From: Acidobacteriota bacterium
GTDB lineage: Bacteria > Acidobacteriota > Terriglobia > Terriglobales > Acidobacteriaceae
Length of the DNA: 6,246 nt
Assembly: GCA_028873155.1 (NCBI GenBank)
Contig: JAGWML010000181.1
Coordinates: 1 to 6,246, forward strand
Direction: 5' to 3'
Shown: positions 1-5,524 of the stretch, piece by piece
Layout of the letters: the number at the start of each line of letters is the position of its first letter
How positions within the stretch are numbered: the stretch's first letter is position 1
The notes under the pieces: model-generated
What the model was told of the DNA's origin: nothing
The model's database searches: none
Seen by the model: the letters and a program-made list of their open reading frames with translations, nothing else
Program-made: the position numbers and the translations under genes

Positions 1-76
1 GCCGGGCGCCTCATCATCAACGCGAAGCGTATCACACCGGGTGCCCCCGATCCCTCGCCGCCGGGGACCAGGGAAA

Positions 77-121
77 GAACACTCACCACTCACCCCCGGG
101 CGTCCATCCAAGCGCGTCCGC
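77..121 (+). repeat. Interspersed repeat copy, inverted relative to 3968-4012
   Basis: This 45-base stretch matches the reverse complement of 3968-4012 at about 39 of 45 positions by hand alignment. The core at 98-121 matches 23 of 24 bases (GGGCGTCCATCCAAG then GCGTCCGC). Both copies are intergenic. The arrangement suggests a short dispersed non-coding repeat of the REP/MITE kind, common between genes in GC-rich Acidobacteriota; its family name is unknown to me. Confidence 0.6.
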
Positions 122-207
122 CGAGCTGCTGCCATAGTTGGGAAACCACAAACCCCACCCCTGTGACAGCGGAGTCCGAGAATCCAAAGACCATCGCATC
201 GCCCATA

Positions 208-227
208 TATTTACTAAATAGTAAATA
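208..227. promoter_or_regulatory. Perfect AT-rich inverted repeat, candidate operator
   Basis: TATTTACT, a 4-base spacer AAAT, then AGTAAATA: two perfect 8-base arms. It sits in an AT-rich island within otherwise strongly GC-rich DNA, 41 bases upstream of the ATG of the amidotransferase-like gene. The size and TTTACT-N4-AGTAAA symmetry fit a site for a dimeric repressor or activator (TetR, MarR and HxlR/DUF24 proteins bind sites of this style), but the regulator cannot be named. No regulator gene lies in the window. There is no T-tract to suggest a terminator. Confidence 0.45.
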
Positions 228-253
228 GGCTCTACCTGAGCCACTTTCTGCCG

Positions 254-259
254 TACACT
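254..259 (+). promoter_or_regulatory. Possible -10 element, near-leaderless start
   Basis: TACACT matches the sigma-70 -10 consensus at 4 of 6 bases and ends 9 bases before the ATG at 269. No convincing -35 hexamer is seen about 17 bases upstream, and no Shine-Dalgarno sequence lies between this hexamer and the start codon. If real, transcription would begin at or within a few bases of the start codon. Weak evidence alone. Confidence 0.25.
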
Positions 260-268
260 GTTTCCTTG

Positions 269-1045
269 ATGACCGTCCGCATCGCCATTCCCGAACCCAC
301 CAGCGCAGACACCGAGTACAACCAGCGCTCGCTGCCGCCCTATCTCGCCGCGCTCCAGTCCGCTGGCGCCACCCCCATCGTCGTCCCTCTCCATGAGCGG
401 CAGGATCGTGTCGCCCGCCTGCTCACCGGCGTCCAGGGCATCCTCCTGCCCGGCAGCCGCTACGACGTGGACCCGCAAAGATTTGGCGAAGATCGCATAC
501 CCTCCTGCGGCCCTGCCGACCCCGCCCGCACCGCCGTGGACGAACTCCTGATTCAGGACGCCTTCAGCCTCCACAAGCCCATCCTCGCTATCTGCCACGG
601 CGCACAGACTCTCAATGTCTGGTGCAACGGCTCCCTGTATCAGGACCTGCCCACGCAGGTCGGCGCCACCGTCAACCACAGCCCCGGACGCCATGTTGCC
701 GAGGCTCACCCGGTTCGCATCAAACCCGGTTCCCGGCTTGCCCACCTTCTGCCCGCCGGTGAACCCACCGAGCCGCAGGTCAACTCCAGCCACCACCAGG
801 CGATTCACCAGGTCGGAGCACCCCTCTGCGCCGCCGCCGTTTCACCCGCCGACGGCGTCGTCGAAGCCGTCGAGCTCGACTCTCCTGATCACTTCGTCGT
901 GGCCGTGCAGTGGCACCCCGAGCGCACCTATGTGAGCAGCGCCTTCTCGCGCAGCCTCTTCGCCGCCTTCATTCACGCTGCCGAGTCCTGGAAGCCCCGG
1001 CCGGTCGAGGAGTCGGTCGTGGCCTCCACGATCTCCCGCCCATGA
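269..1045 (+). CDS. Class I glutamine amidotransferase-like (PuuD-type) hydrolase
   Basis: A 258-residue protein of the peptidase C26 / gamma-glutamyl-GABA hydrolase-like family. These are cytosolic enzymes that use a Cys-His-Glu triad to cleave gamma-glutamyl amide bonds. The probable nucleophile is Cys109 in ILAICHGAQ, where relatives usually have C-R-G. His216 and Glu218 lie in VQWHPE. The family motifs LPGSRYDVDP (60-69), LYQDLP (123-128) and VNSSHHQAI (171-179) are all present. Length is normal. The true substrate is unknown: E. coli PuuD acts in putrescine breakdown, but no putrescine genes are nearby. ATG at 269 is preferred; a TTG at 266 lies directly before it in frame. Neither has a Shine-Dalgarno sequence. 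The stop overlaps the rsmG start as ATGA, so the two genes are probably co-transcribed. The + strand is C-rich here, unlike parAB. Confidence 0.85.
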   Translation: MTVRIAIPEPTSADTEYNQRSLPPYLAALQSAGATPIVVPLHERQDRVARLLTGVQGILLPGSRYDVDPQRFGEDRIPSCGPADPARTAVDELLIQDAFSLHKPILAICHGAQTLNVWCNGSLYQDLPTQVGATVNHSPGRHVAEAHPVRIKPGSRLAHLLPAGEPTEPQVNSSHHQAIHQVGAPLCAAAVSPADGVVEAVELDSPDHFVVAVQWHPERTYVSSAFSRSLFAAFIHAAESWKPRPVEESVVASTISRP

Positions 1046-1686
1046 CCATAGCCGGTTCGTTCTCCCTTCCCCCGGGCGAGCGGCTGGGCCAGCTTCTCGC
1101 TGCTGCGGGTCAGTCGCCGCTCACACCGGAGCAGACCCGCCCGTTCGAAAATTATCTTGCTCTGCTCCTCCGCTGGAATGCCCGCGTCAACCTTACCGCC
1201 ATCCGCACCGAAGAGGGCATCCTCTCCCGCCACTTCGTCGAATCCATCGCCTGCGCTCGGGCCCTGCCGCATGAAATAGCCACCCTGCTCGACTTCGGCT
1301 CCGGTGCAGGCTTTCCAGGCCTGCCCATCGCCATCTGCCGCCCGGAGATTGCCGTGACCCTGGCCGAATCCCAGGGCAAAAAGGCCGCCTTCCTGCAGGA
1401 GGCTGTCCGAACCCTTGGACTTTCGACCAGAGTGCATGCGGGTCGGGCTGAAGATCTGGGACAGCGATTCGATTGCGTAACCCTGCGCGCGGTGGACCGG
1501 ATGGAACAGGCGGTCCGGGCGGCGGCAGCCCTTGTGCAAACCGGCGGCTGGCTCGCACTCTTGACCACACGCTCAGAGATCGACGCGGTCTGCGCCGCTG
1601 CCGGGGATGGATTTACGTGGGCCGCGCCTGTACCCTTGCCCGGCTCCGTGGAGCGGATCCTGGCGCTGGCTGCCCGCAAAGGATGA
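1042..1686 (+). CDS. rsmG: 16S rRNA (guanine527-N7)-methyltransferase RsmG
   Basis: A 214-residue protein of normal length for RsmG (formerly GidB). It uses S-adenosylmethionine to methylate N7 of G527 in the 530 loop of 16S rRNA; in other bacteria its loss gives low-level streptomycin resistance. Seen: the family N-terminal motif RWNARVNLTAI (44-54), RHFVESI (63-69), the SAM-binding glycine loop LDFGSGAGFPGLPIAI (83-98), then ESQGKKAAFL (109-118), GRAEDL (134-139) and TLRAV (147-151). The start is the ATG within the ATGA overlap with the preceding gene. No Shine-Dalgarno sequence precedes it, so translation is probably coupled to the upstream gene. A longer in-frame reading from 910 merely runs through the upstream gene. 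It is followed by the parS gap and parAB, a classic origin-proximal order. Confidence 0.95.
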   Translation: MTIAGSFSLPPGERLGQLLAAAGQSPLTPEQTRPFENYLALLLRWNARVNLTAIRTEEGILSRHFVESIACARALPHEIATLLDFGSGAGFPGLPIAICRPEIAVTLAESQGKKAAFLQEAVRTLGLSTRVHAGRAEDLGQRFDCVTLRAVDRMEQAVRAAAALVQTGGWLALLTTRSEIDAVCAAAGDGFTWAAPVPLPGSVERILALAARKG

Positions 1687-1692
1687 GGGGGG

Positions 1693-1724
1693 GGTAGGGG
1701 TGTTCCACGTGGAACATCCCTACC
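1693..1724. repeat. 32-base inverted repeat with parS at its centre
   Basis: The first parS palindrome is extended on both sides: GGTAGGGG before it mirrors TCCCTACC after it, giving 16-base arms with one mismatch (1700 against 1717) and no spacer. In RNA the mismatch becomes a G-U pair, so the transcript downstream of rsmG could fold into a strong hairpin. It starts 7 bases after the rsmG stop and is preceded by a run of eight G (1687-1694). No T-tract follows, so a Rho-independent terminator role is only possible, not shown. Confidence 0.6.
1701..1716. promoter_or_regulatory. parS: parS centromere site 1
   Basis: TGTTCCACGTGGAACA is a perfect 16-base palindrome. It differs from the Bacillus subtilis consensus TGTTTCACGTGAAACA only by the symmetric T-to-C / A-to-G exchange at positions 5 and 12. 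ParB dimers bind such sites, load as CTP-dependent clamps and slide onto flanking DNA. The site lies between rsmG and parA, 281 bases before the parA start, in the cis position expected for a chromosomal parABS locus. Confidence 0.93.
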
Positions 1725-1747
1725 TCTATCTCCACAGCAAAGTCCAA

Positions 1748-1763
1748 TGTTCCACGTGGAACA
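1748..1763. promoter_or_regulatory. parS: parS centromere site 2
   Basis: A second copy identical to site 1 across all 16 bases, placed 47 bases further on. Here the flanks add one more symmetric pair (A at 1747, T at 1764), making an 18-base perfect palindrome. Two identical sites in one intergenic gap next to parAB make chance occurrence very unlikely. Confidence 0.93.
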
Positions 1764-1965
1764 TAGGCCCCATTCTCCCCTGAAACTCGAAAAGTTTTCC
1801 ACCGATCAGCGGAAATCGTCGTCACCTATCGTCCCTTTCTGCAGAGCTTGCAAGCGCAAGATGGTCAAGCACTTGGCTGGCCGCGCAAACTCGGCTCCCG
1901 GACGCTTTCCACAGAAAGCGAAACTTCTCCACAGGCCAATCTCCTGCACGGGAGACCCTGTGCGC

Positions 1966-1971
1966 TATACC
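1966..1971 (+). promoter_or_regulatory. Possible -10 element for parA, near-leaderless
   Basis: TATACC matches the -10 consensus at 4 of 6 bases and ends 10 bases before the parA ATG at 1982. No good -35 is seen. No Shine-Dalgarno sequence lies before the ATG (the preceding bases are TGATTCTCC). A transcript starting here would have almost no leader. An alternative promoter further upstream among the parS sites cannot be excluded. Confidence 0.25.
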
Positions 1972-1981
1972 CTGATTCTCC

Positions 1982-2827
1982 ATGAGCAAGATTCTCGGCG
2001 TTGTCAACCAGAAGGGCGGGGTTGGCAAGACTACGACCGCAATCAATCTGGCCGCCTGCCTCGCCCTTGAGGGCCTGAAAGTCCTTTTAGTCGACTGTGA
2101 TCCCCAGGCCAACGCCTCTTCCGGCCTCGGATTGCAGCGGGACGATAATCGCCATTCTATCTATGACGTGCTGGTGGGCAACGCCGAGGCGGAACAGGTG
2201 ATTCTGCCCACGGAGATCGACCATTTATGGATTCTGCCGGGATCAAAGAACCTGACCGGGGCCAACGTGGAGCTGACTGCCCAGGAAGACCGTGCGACGC
2301 GCCTGCGCGAGGCGCTGAAACCGGTTCAGTCCAAGTATGACCTGATTGTGCTGGACTGCCCGCCCGCGCTGGACCTGCTGACTTTGAATGTTTTAGTCGC
2401 GGCTGGTTCGCTGATTGTGCCTATGCAGGCCGAGTATTTCGCCCTGGAGGGTGTCTCGGAGCTGATTTCGACGCTGGAGCGCGTGCGGAACGCCTTCAAC
2501 CCGGAGATTCAGATTGAAGGCGTGCTGCTGACCATGTATGACGACCGCACCAACCTGGCCCAGCAGGTGACGGAGACGCTGCGGGAGTATTTCAAGGAGC
2601 GGCTGTTCAAGACGGTGATTCCGCGCAATGTGCGGCTGGCGGAGGCGCCAAGTCACGGCAAGCCGGTGGCGCTCTACGACAGCAAATCGCGCGGCACTGA
2701 GGCGTACTTCGAGCTGGCCGGGGAGTATCTGGCGCGGAACAAGATGGAGAGCCCCCTTGGGGCGCAGCGGAAGGCGGCCGCCTCGGCACGACCGAAGGCG
2801 GAGGTTCGCTTCTGGCCCTATCATTGA
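1982..2827 (+). CDS. parA: Chromosome-partitioning ATPase ParA (Soj)
   Basis: A 281-residue deviant Walker-type ATPase. ATP-bound ParA dimers coat the nucleoid non-specifically and are released when ParB-parS complexes stimulate hydrolysis, which moves sister origins apart. Seen: deviant Walker A KGGVGKTT (11-18) with the signature Lys11 and Lys16; Walker A' LLVDCDPQANAS (35-46); Walker B DLIVLDCPP (120-128); and the family C-terminal motif EAPSHGKP (221-228). There is no N-terminal helix-turn-helix extension, so this is the short chromosomal (Soj) type rather than a plasmid P1-like ParA. The last 27 or so residues (about 255-281) form a basic and Ala-rich tail of unclear role. The ATG start gives the standard MSKILGVVNQ opening. 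Both parS sites lie directly upstream, and parB follows after 94 bases. Confidence 0.96.
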   Translation: MSKILGVVNQKGGVGKTTTAINLAACLALEGLKVLLVDCDPQANASSGLGLQRDDNRHSIYDVLVGNAEAEQVILPTEIDHLWILPGSKNLTGANVELTAQEDRATRLREALKPVQSKYDLIVLDCPPALDLLTLNVLVAAGSLIVPMQAEYFALEGVSELISTLERVRNAFNPEIQIEGVLLTMYDDRTNLAQQVTETLREYFKERLFKTVIPRNVRLAEAPSHGKPVALYDSKSRGTEAYFELAGEYLARNKMESPLGAQRKAAASARPKAEVRFWPYH

Positions 2828-2887
2828 GGGCCGAGTGGACCGGCTCTACCGTTTCAATGCACTTTTATGGATCTTTTGAGCGCGACG

Positions 2888-2904
2888 CCCGGCAGACGAC
2901 CGGG
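2888..2904 (+). promoter_or_regulatory. Small inverted repeat overlapping a parB ribosome site
   Basis: CCCGG, seven bases, then CCGGG could form a 5-base-pair hairpin in the parAB transcript. Its right arm covers the first bases of GGAG (2903-2906), the better-placed Shine-Dalgarno sequence for the TTG codon at 2913. It leaves AAGGA (2908-2912), which serves the ATG at 2922, free. It could influence start choice, but a stem this short is easily due to chance in GC-rich DNA. Confidence 0.2.
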
Positions 2905-2921
2905 AGTAAGGATTGAACACG

Positions 2922-3830
2922 ATGACCACTGCTGCTACGGATACCAAACGGCGCGCCCTGGGTAAGGGCCTCGATTCACTATTGCCGCGTGTGCAGGGGG
3001 CGGCTGCGCCTGCTGCGGCGCTGGAACCGGAGGGCGGCAAGCCACGGGAGATTCCCGTGGAGATGGTGGACCGCAACCCGTTCCAGACGCGGACGCACAT
3101 GAACGAGGTGGAGCTAGAGGAGCTGGCGGCGTCGATTACGGCGAACGGAGTGGTGCAGCCGATTCTGGTGCGACCGCTGGCGAACGGGCGCTTCCAGCTG
3201 ATTGCCGGGGAGCGGCGGTGGCGGGCCTCGCAGAAGGCGGGGAAGAAGACGATCCCGGCGATTCTGCGGCAGGTGTCGGACGAGCAGGCGATGGAGATCA
3301 CGATCGTCGAGAACCTGCAGCGGGCGGATCTGAACCCGATGGAGCAGGCGCGGGCGTTTGAGCGGTTGTCGCGGGAGTTCCACATGACGCAGGAGCAGAT
3401 GGCGCTGCGGACCGGAAAGGACCGGGTGTCCGTGACTAACTTCATGCGTTTGTTGCGGTTACCAGCCAGCGTACAGGACCTGGTGGAGGGTGGACAACTG
3501 AGCTTCGGACACGCCAAGGTGCTGTTGGGGTTGAATTTCCATCCTGAGCTGGAGAAGGCAGCGTTGCGGGTCGCTCAACTTTCGCTTTCTGTTCGCCAAA
3601 CAGAGACGATGGTGCAGGGGATGCTGTACCCGGAGAAGACGAAGAAGGAGCCGAAGCCGGAGCCGCCGGTGGACCCGAATGTGAAGGAAGTGGCGGAGCA
3701 GTTACAGCGGGCGCTGGGCCTGAAGGTGCGGATCGAGGACCACAAGGGCCGGGGACGGGTCATTATCGAGTACGCGCGGCTGGAGGACTTCGACACCCTG
3801 CTGGAGACGCTGGCGGGGAAGAGCGCGTAA
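2922..3830 (+). CDS. parB: Chromosome-partitioning protein ParB (Spo0J)
   Basis: A 302-residue ParB that binds parS and spreads as a CTP-dependent sliding clamp, forming the nucleoprotein complex moved by ParA. Seen, numbering from ATG 2922: the ParA-interacting N-terminal motif RRALGKGLDSLL (10-21); the N-terminal CTPase domain with GERRWRA (96-102) and ENLQRADLNPMEQARAF (130-146); a helix-turn-helix from about 153 to 180 starting MTQEQMA; LSFGHAKVLLG (193-203); a Lys/Glu/Pro-rich linker (about 238-252); and a C-terminal dimerisation segment rich in Leu (about 255-300). A TTG at 2913 in the same frame would add three residues and has GGAG six bases upstream. The ATG has AAGGA nine bases upstream and is preferred for its codon. 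The 94-base gap from parA has no obvious terminator, so the two are probably one operon. Confidence 0.95.
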   Translation: MTTAATDTKRRALGKGLDSLLPRVQGAAAPAAALEPEGGKPREIPVEMVDRNPFQTRTHMNEVELEELAASITANGVVQPILVRPLANGRFQLIAGERRWRASQKAGKKTIPAILRQVSDEQAMEITIVENLQRADLNPMEQARAFERLSREFHMTQEQMALRTGKDRVSVTNFMRLLRLPASVQDLVEGGQLSFGHAKVLLGLNFHPELEKAALRVAQLSLSVRQTETMVQGMLYPEKTKKEPKPEPPVDPNVKEVAEQLQRALGLKVRIEDHKGRGRVIIEYARLEDFDTLLETLAGKSA

Positions 3831-3879
3831 GGCGGCTGTGAAGTCTACAGACCCCGATCTGGAGACGGCCTACGAAAGA

Positions 3880-3933
3880 CAACCGCAGATCCTTCGACTC
3901 CCTTTGGTCGCTCAGGATGACAGGGTGTGGGGT
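3880..3933 (+). repeat. Direct repeat R1 (REP/MITE-like), copy 1
   Basis: This 54-base unit is repeated at 4073-4126 with two differences (A/G and T/C, both transitions). It contains ATCCTTCGAC followed by GTCGCTCAGGAT, so a single strand can fold with paired ATCCT/AGGAT and CGAC/GTCG segments. From memory, the core GATCCTTCGACTCC / GGTCGCTCAGGATGAC is a frequent intergenic sequence in Terriglobus-like Acidobacteriota; a database search was not possible here. Confidence 0.85.
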
Positions 3934-3967
3934 GGGCCTTTGGTTTCCCGCCCATGACTGCCGATGC

Positions 3968-4012
3968 GCGGACGCACTTGGATGGACGCCCTGGGTTGAT
4001 GGGTGAGTCTTC
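3968..4012 (-). repeat. Interspersed repeat copy, inverted match of 77-121
   Basis: The reverse complement of this segment aligns with 77-121 at about 39 of 45 positions; the 24-base core 3968-3991 has one mismatch. It lies between the two 54-base repeats, which suggests that the whole 3880-4126 block is a composite of dispersed intergenic modules. Confidence 0.6.
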
Positions 4013-4014
4013 CT

Positions 4015-4038
4015 TCCCTCGTCCCCAATGGCGAGGGA
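4015..4038. repeat. Inverted repeat with 7-base arms
   Basis: TCCCTCG, a 10-base spacer, then CGAGGGA. The arms are perfect. It sits between the two 54-base repeats in the gap between convergent genes. It could form a hairpin in either transcript; there is no T-tract on either side. Confidence 0.45.
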
Positions 4039-4072
4039 CCGACGGGCACCCGGCGGGGCTGCATGAGAAAAG

Positions 4073-4126
4073 CAACCGCGGATCCTTCGACTCCCTTTGG
4101 TCGCTCAGGATGACAGGGCGTGGGGT
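4073..4126 (+). repeat. Direct repeat R1 (REP/MITE-like), copy 2
   Basis: 52 of 54 bases are identical to the copy at 3880-3933, in the same orientation and offset by 193 bases. The bases just before both copies are also similar (GAAAGA versus GAAAAG), so the repeated unit may be slightly longer. Near identity implies recent duplication or gene conversion. Confidence 0.85.
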
Positions 4127-4178
4127 ATGGAGAGCTCGTGGTCTCTCATCTATGTCGGTTGATGGGCGGGCGTGTGTG

Positions 4179-5492
4179 CTAAAAAGCGAGCTGCAGTCGT
4201 GTGGCTATGAGGCGCTCTGGTGTCAGCGGGTTCCGGTTTGGCGTCGCTGCGCTGAAGGTGGTGTTCTCAAAGAACGCCATCAGCTTGATGCCACAATTGA
4301 GATACCAGCTCACGCCGCCCGCGCTTTCTCGTGCCACTCTGGCGCTCGACGAGGGGTTCGCATAGACAGGAAATGCCTTTGTGTCCATCTGTGCTTCGCT
4401 GTGGCGGAATGCAAGCTCCCACGCTCCCGTGTCACGGAGCGGATGCGCGGGGTTGAAGGTGCGCACTGGCGTGGCGATGCCGTAGGAGTTGCGCTCGCCG
4501 GTGAGGAAGTAGGAACCGGAGACCTCCCACGCCGAATTGCGCAGCTCTGCGTTGCCAGTTCCCATGTGCGCGACCAAGTCGGACACCACAAACTCCGCCA
4601 TGACTCCAAGCGGCCCTTTGAAGTACTCGGCCTGCGGCGCAAGACGCACGTGCAGCCCCTGGGCATATGCGCCAGAGTCGAACTTGAAGAATGTCTTCTG
4701 CCCGACGGTTTTGTAGCTGGGCAGCGCGCCGTGCTCATGCCCGACGGAAGCGCCGACGCCGAAGGCGATCTCCTGCAGACGACTGCTTGCGGCCTGGGTG
4801 AACGGGCTCAACCTGATGCGACCCGCTGACTCGTTCGATCCGCTCCAGGCAAAGTCGGCGTTGGCGCCGTCCGAGGTGCCGTTGAAGAAGCCAGCTTCAT
4901 AGGTGAGATTCTTTTCGAGTACCGATCCCGCGACCTGCACGCCGAGTTCGCGCAGCGGAACCATGTCGGACGCGAGGGACCGCTCAGGGAAGGTGAGTGC
5001 GCGATCCTGGCGCATGACCTCGAGCCCGATGGGCGCTTTGAACTTGCCGGCGCGCAGGTGCGCCGCGGGGAACTGCGTTGTCTCCAGATAGACCTCCTGG
5101 ATGACTGGATTCCCCTGGCCGAAATCGGGCATGAACCGGTAGGCGAGCCTGCGCGCGAGCGTGCCTTCCACGAGAGGGCGCAACCTGCGGACGAGAAAGA
5201 CTTGCTGCGATGCGCCTGCCGGGTTGGTGAGGAAGAAGCGTCCGTCTCCCATGAGATATCCGTGGACGCGCATCTGCGTGGAGCGATCTCTTGTTGCGAG
5301 AAAGAGGCCGTCCCTGTCGAGGATGAAGCGGTGGGGATCAGCGTGTGCGGCTGGGCTGGGTGTTCCTGTGCTTCCGGCCTGGGCCTCTGCGGCAAACGCA
5401 GACGCATTTCCCGGCTGCCCTCCCAACACGGCAGGGAAGGCGGTGGAGATGGCGAGGAGAATGCCAGGAGCTATGCGGCGCAGGGCGTGCAG
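4179..5492 (-). CDS. OprO/OprP-family outer-membrane porin, CTG start
   Basis: A beta-barrel porin of the phosphate-selective porin O/P family, 437 residues from the proposed CTG start. Family-like segments, numbered from that start: FLVRRLRPLVEGTL (99-112), YLETT followed by LRAGKFKAPIGLE (135-158), PLRELGVQVAG (179-189), EAGFFNGTSDG (199-209), SYFLTGERNSYG (328-339), TGAWELAFRHS (355-365) and GVSWYLNCGIKL (393-404). It ends in Phe, as outer-membrane barrels do for BAM recognition. A GTG at 5429 is the first conventional start, but it would cut off the signal peptide. The frame stays open to a TAG at 5523-5525 and, from CTG 5492, reads MHALRR, then a hydrophobic stretch IAPGILLAISTAF, then ASAFA|AEA, a good signal-peptidase site after residue 34. 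AAAGGA lies 9 bases before the CTG. The solute is unknown; family membership does not prove phosphate selectivity. Confidence 0.85.
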   Translation of the reverse strand: MHALRRIAPGILLAISTAFPAVLGGQPGNASAFAAEAQAGSTGTPSPAAHADPHRFILDRDGLFLATRDRSTQMRVHGYLMGDGRFFLTNPAGASQQVFLVRRLRPLVEGTLARRLAYRFMPDFGQGNPVIQEVYLETTQFPAAHLRAGKFKAPIGLEVMRQDRALTFPERSLASDMVPLRELGVQVAGSVLEKNLTYEAGFFNGTSDGANADFAWSGSNESAGRIRLSPFTQAASSRLQEIAFGVGASVGHEHGALPSYKTVGQKTFFKFDSGAYAQGLHVRLAPQAEYFKGPLGVMAEFVVSDLVAHMGTGNAELRNSAWEVSGSYFLTGERNSYGIATPVRTFNPAHPLRDTGAWELAFRHSEAQMDTKAFPVYANPSSSARVARESAGGVSWYLNCGIKLMAFFENTTFSAATPNRNPLTPERLIATRLQLAF

Positions 5493-5501
5493 AGGGAGAT
5501 G

Positions 5502-5507
5502 TCCTTT
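5502..5507 (-). promoter_or_regulatory. Shine-Dalgarno sequence for the porin CTG start
   Basis: AAAGGA on the minus strand, with nine bases between it and the CTG at 5492-5490. It is 72 bases from the GTG at 5429, too far to serve that codon. It therefore decides the start in favour of the upstream CTG. Confidence 0.6.
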
Positions 5508-5524
5508 GGGGAGTGGGTCTCTCT

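Larger units (their letters stand above)
1..268. other. Left-edge region without a confident gene
   Basis: No convincing coding region is visible here. One + frame is open from the window edge to a TAG at 226-228, but it would run through the repeat copy at 77-121 and the AT-rich inverted repeat, and its residues look non-protein-like. A short minus-strand reading from a GTG near position 86 to the window edge is possible but too short to support. What can be supported is the repeat at 77-121, the inverted repeat at 208-227 and a -10-like hexamer at 254-259. Confidence 0.5.
1687..1981. other. rsmG-parA gap, candidate oriC-proximal region
   Basis: This 295-base gene-free stretch holds both parS sites and three same-strand copies of TCCACAG (1731-1737, 1908-1914, 1928-1934). 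Three 9-mers come within one mismatch of the DnaA box TTWTNCACA: TTTTCCACC (1795-1803), CTTTCCACA (1905-1913) and TTCTCCACA (1925-1933). A perfect 7-base inverted repeat spans 1903-1920 (CGCTTTC, four bases, GAAAGCG) around the second of these, and a 10-base palindrome GCTTGCAAGC lies at 1846-1855. The GC skew of the + strand reverses just to the right. No exact DnaA box and no strongly AT-rich unwinding element is visible, so origin function is inferred. Confidence 0.45.
3831..4178. other. Convergent intergenic region filled with short repeats
   Basis: No gene is supported between the parB stop and the porin stop. The stretch contains two 54-base direct repeats (3880-3933 and 4073-4126), a copy of the repeat also found inverted at 77-121 (3968-4012), and an inverted repeat TCCCTCG / CGAGGGA (4015-4038). 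GGTTGATGGG occurs twice (3994-4003 and 4157-4166). The genes on both sides converge here, so the folded repeats may help end transcription from both directions, but no T-tract terminator is seen. Confidence 0.6.

Noticed and set aside
1..228. C-terminal end of an upstream + strand gene in the frame open from the window edge
   Set aside because: The frame passes through a dispersed repeat and an AT-rich palindrome and shows no family resemblance. The missing upstream sequence would be needed to judge it.
83..808. Long minus-strand open frame (241 codons) antisense to the amidotransferase-like gene
   Set aside because: It is a mirror frame of a well-supported gene in GC-rich DNA. It shows no recognisable motif and would run out through the left repeat and AT-rich operator region.
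1687..1700. G-quadruplex in the G-run GGGGGGGGTAGGGG
   Set aside because: It supplies only about three usable G-tracts of three, one short of a standard four-tract motif.
1152..1802. Minus-strand frame of 216 codons across rsmG and both parS sites
   Set aside because: It is antisense to rsmG and reads through parS, with an arginine/serine-rich composition typical of shadow frames.
3375..3393. A further degenerate parS within parB (AGTTCCACATGACGCA)
   Set aside because: Only about 11 of 16 bases match and the right half-site is destroyed. Real parS sites tolerate very few changes.
3880..4126. CRISPR array suggested by the 54-base direct repeats
   Set aside because: There are only two units, they are too long, the 139-base gap contains other repeats, and no cas genes are nearby.
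3927..4829. Plus-strand open frame of 300 codons across the repeats and the porin
   Set aside because: It starts inside the repeat block and is antisense to the porin, whose motifs, signal peptide and C-terminal Phe are convincing. Its residues look like chance translation.
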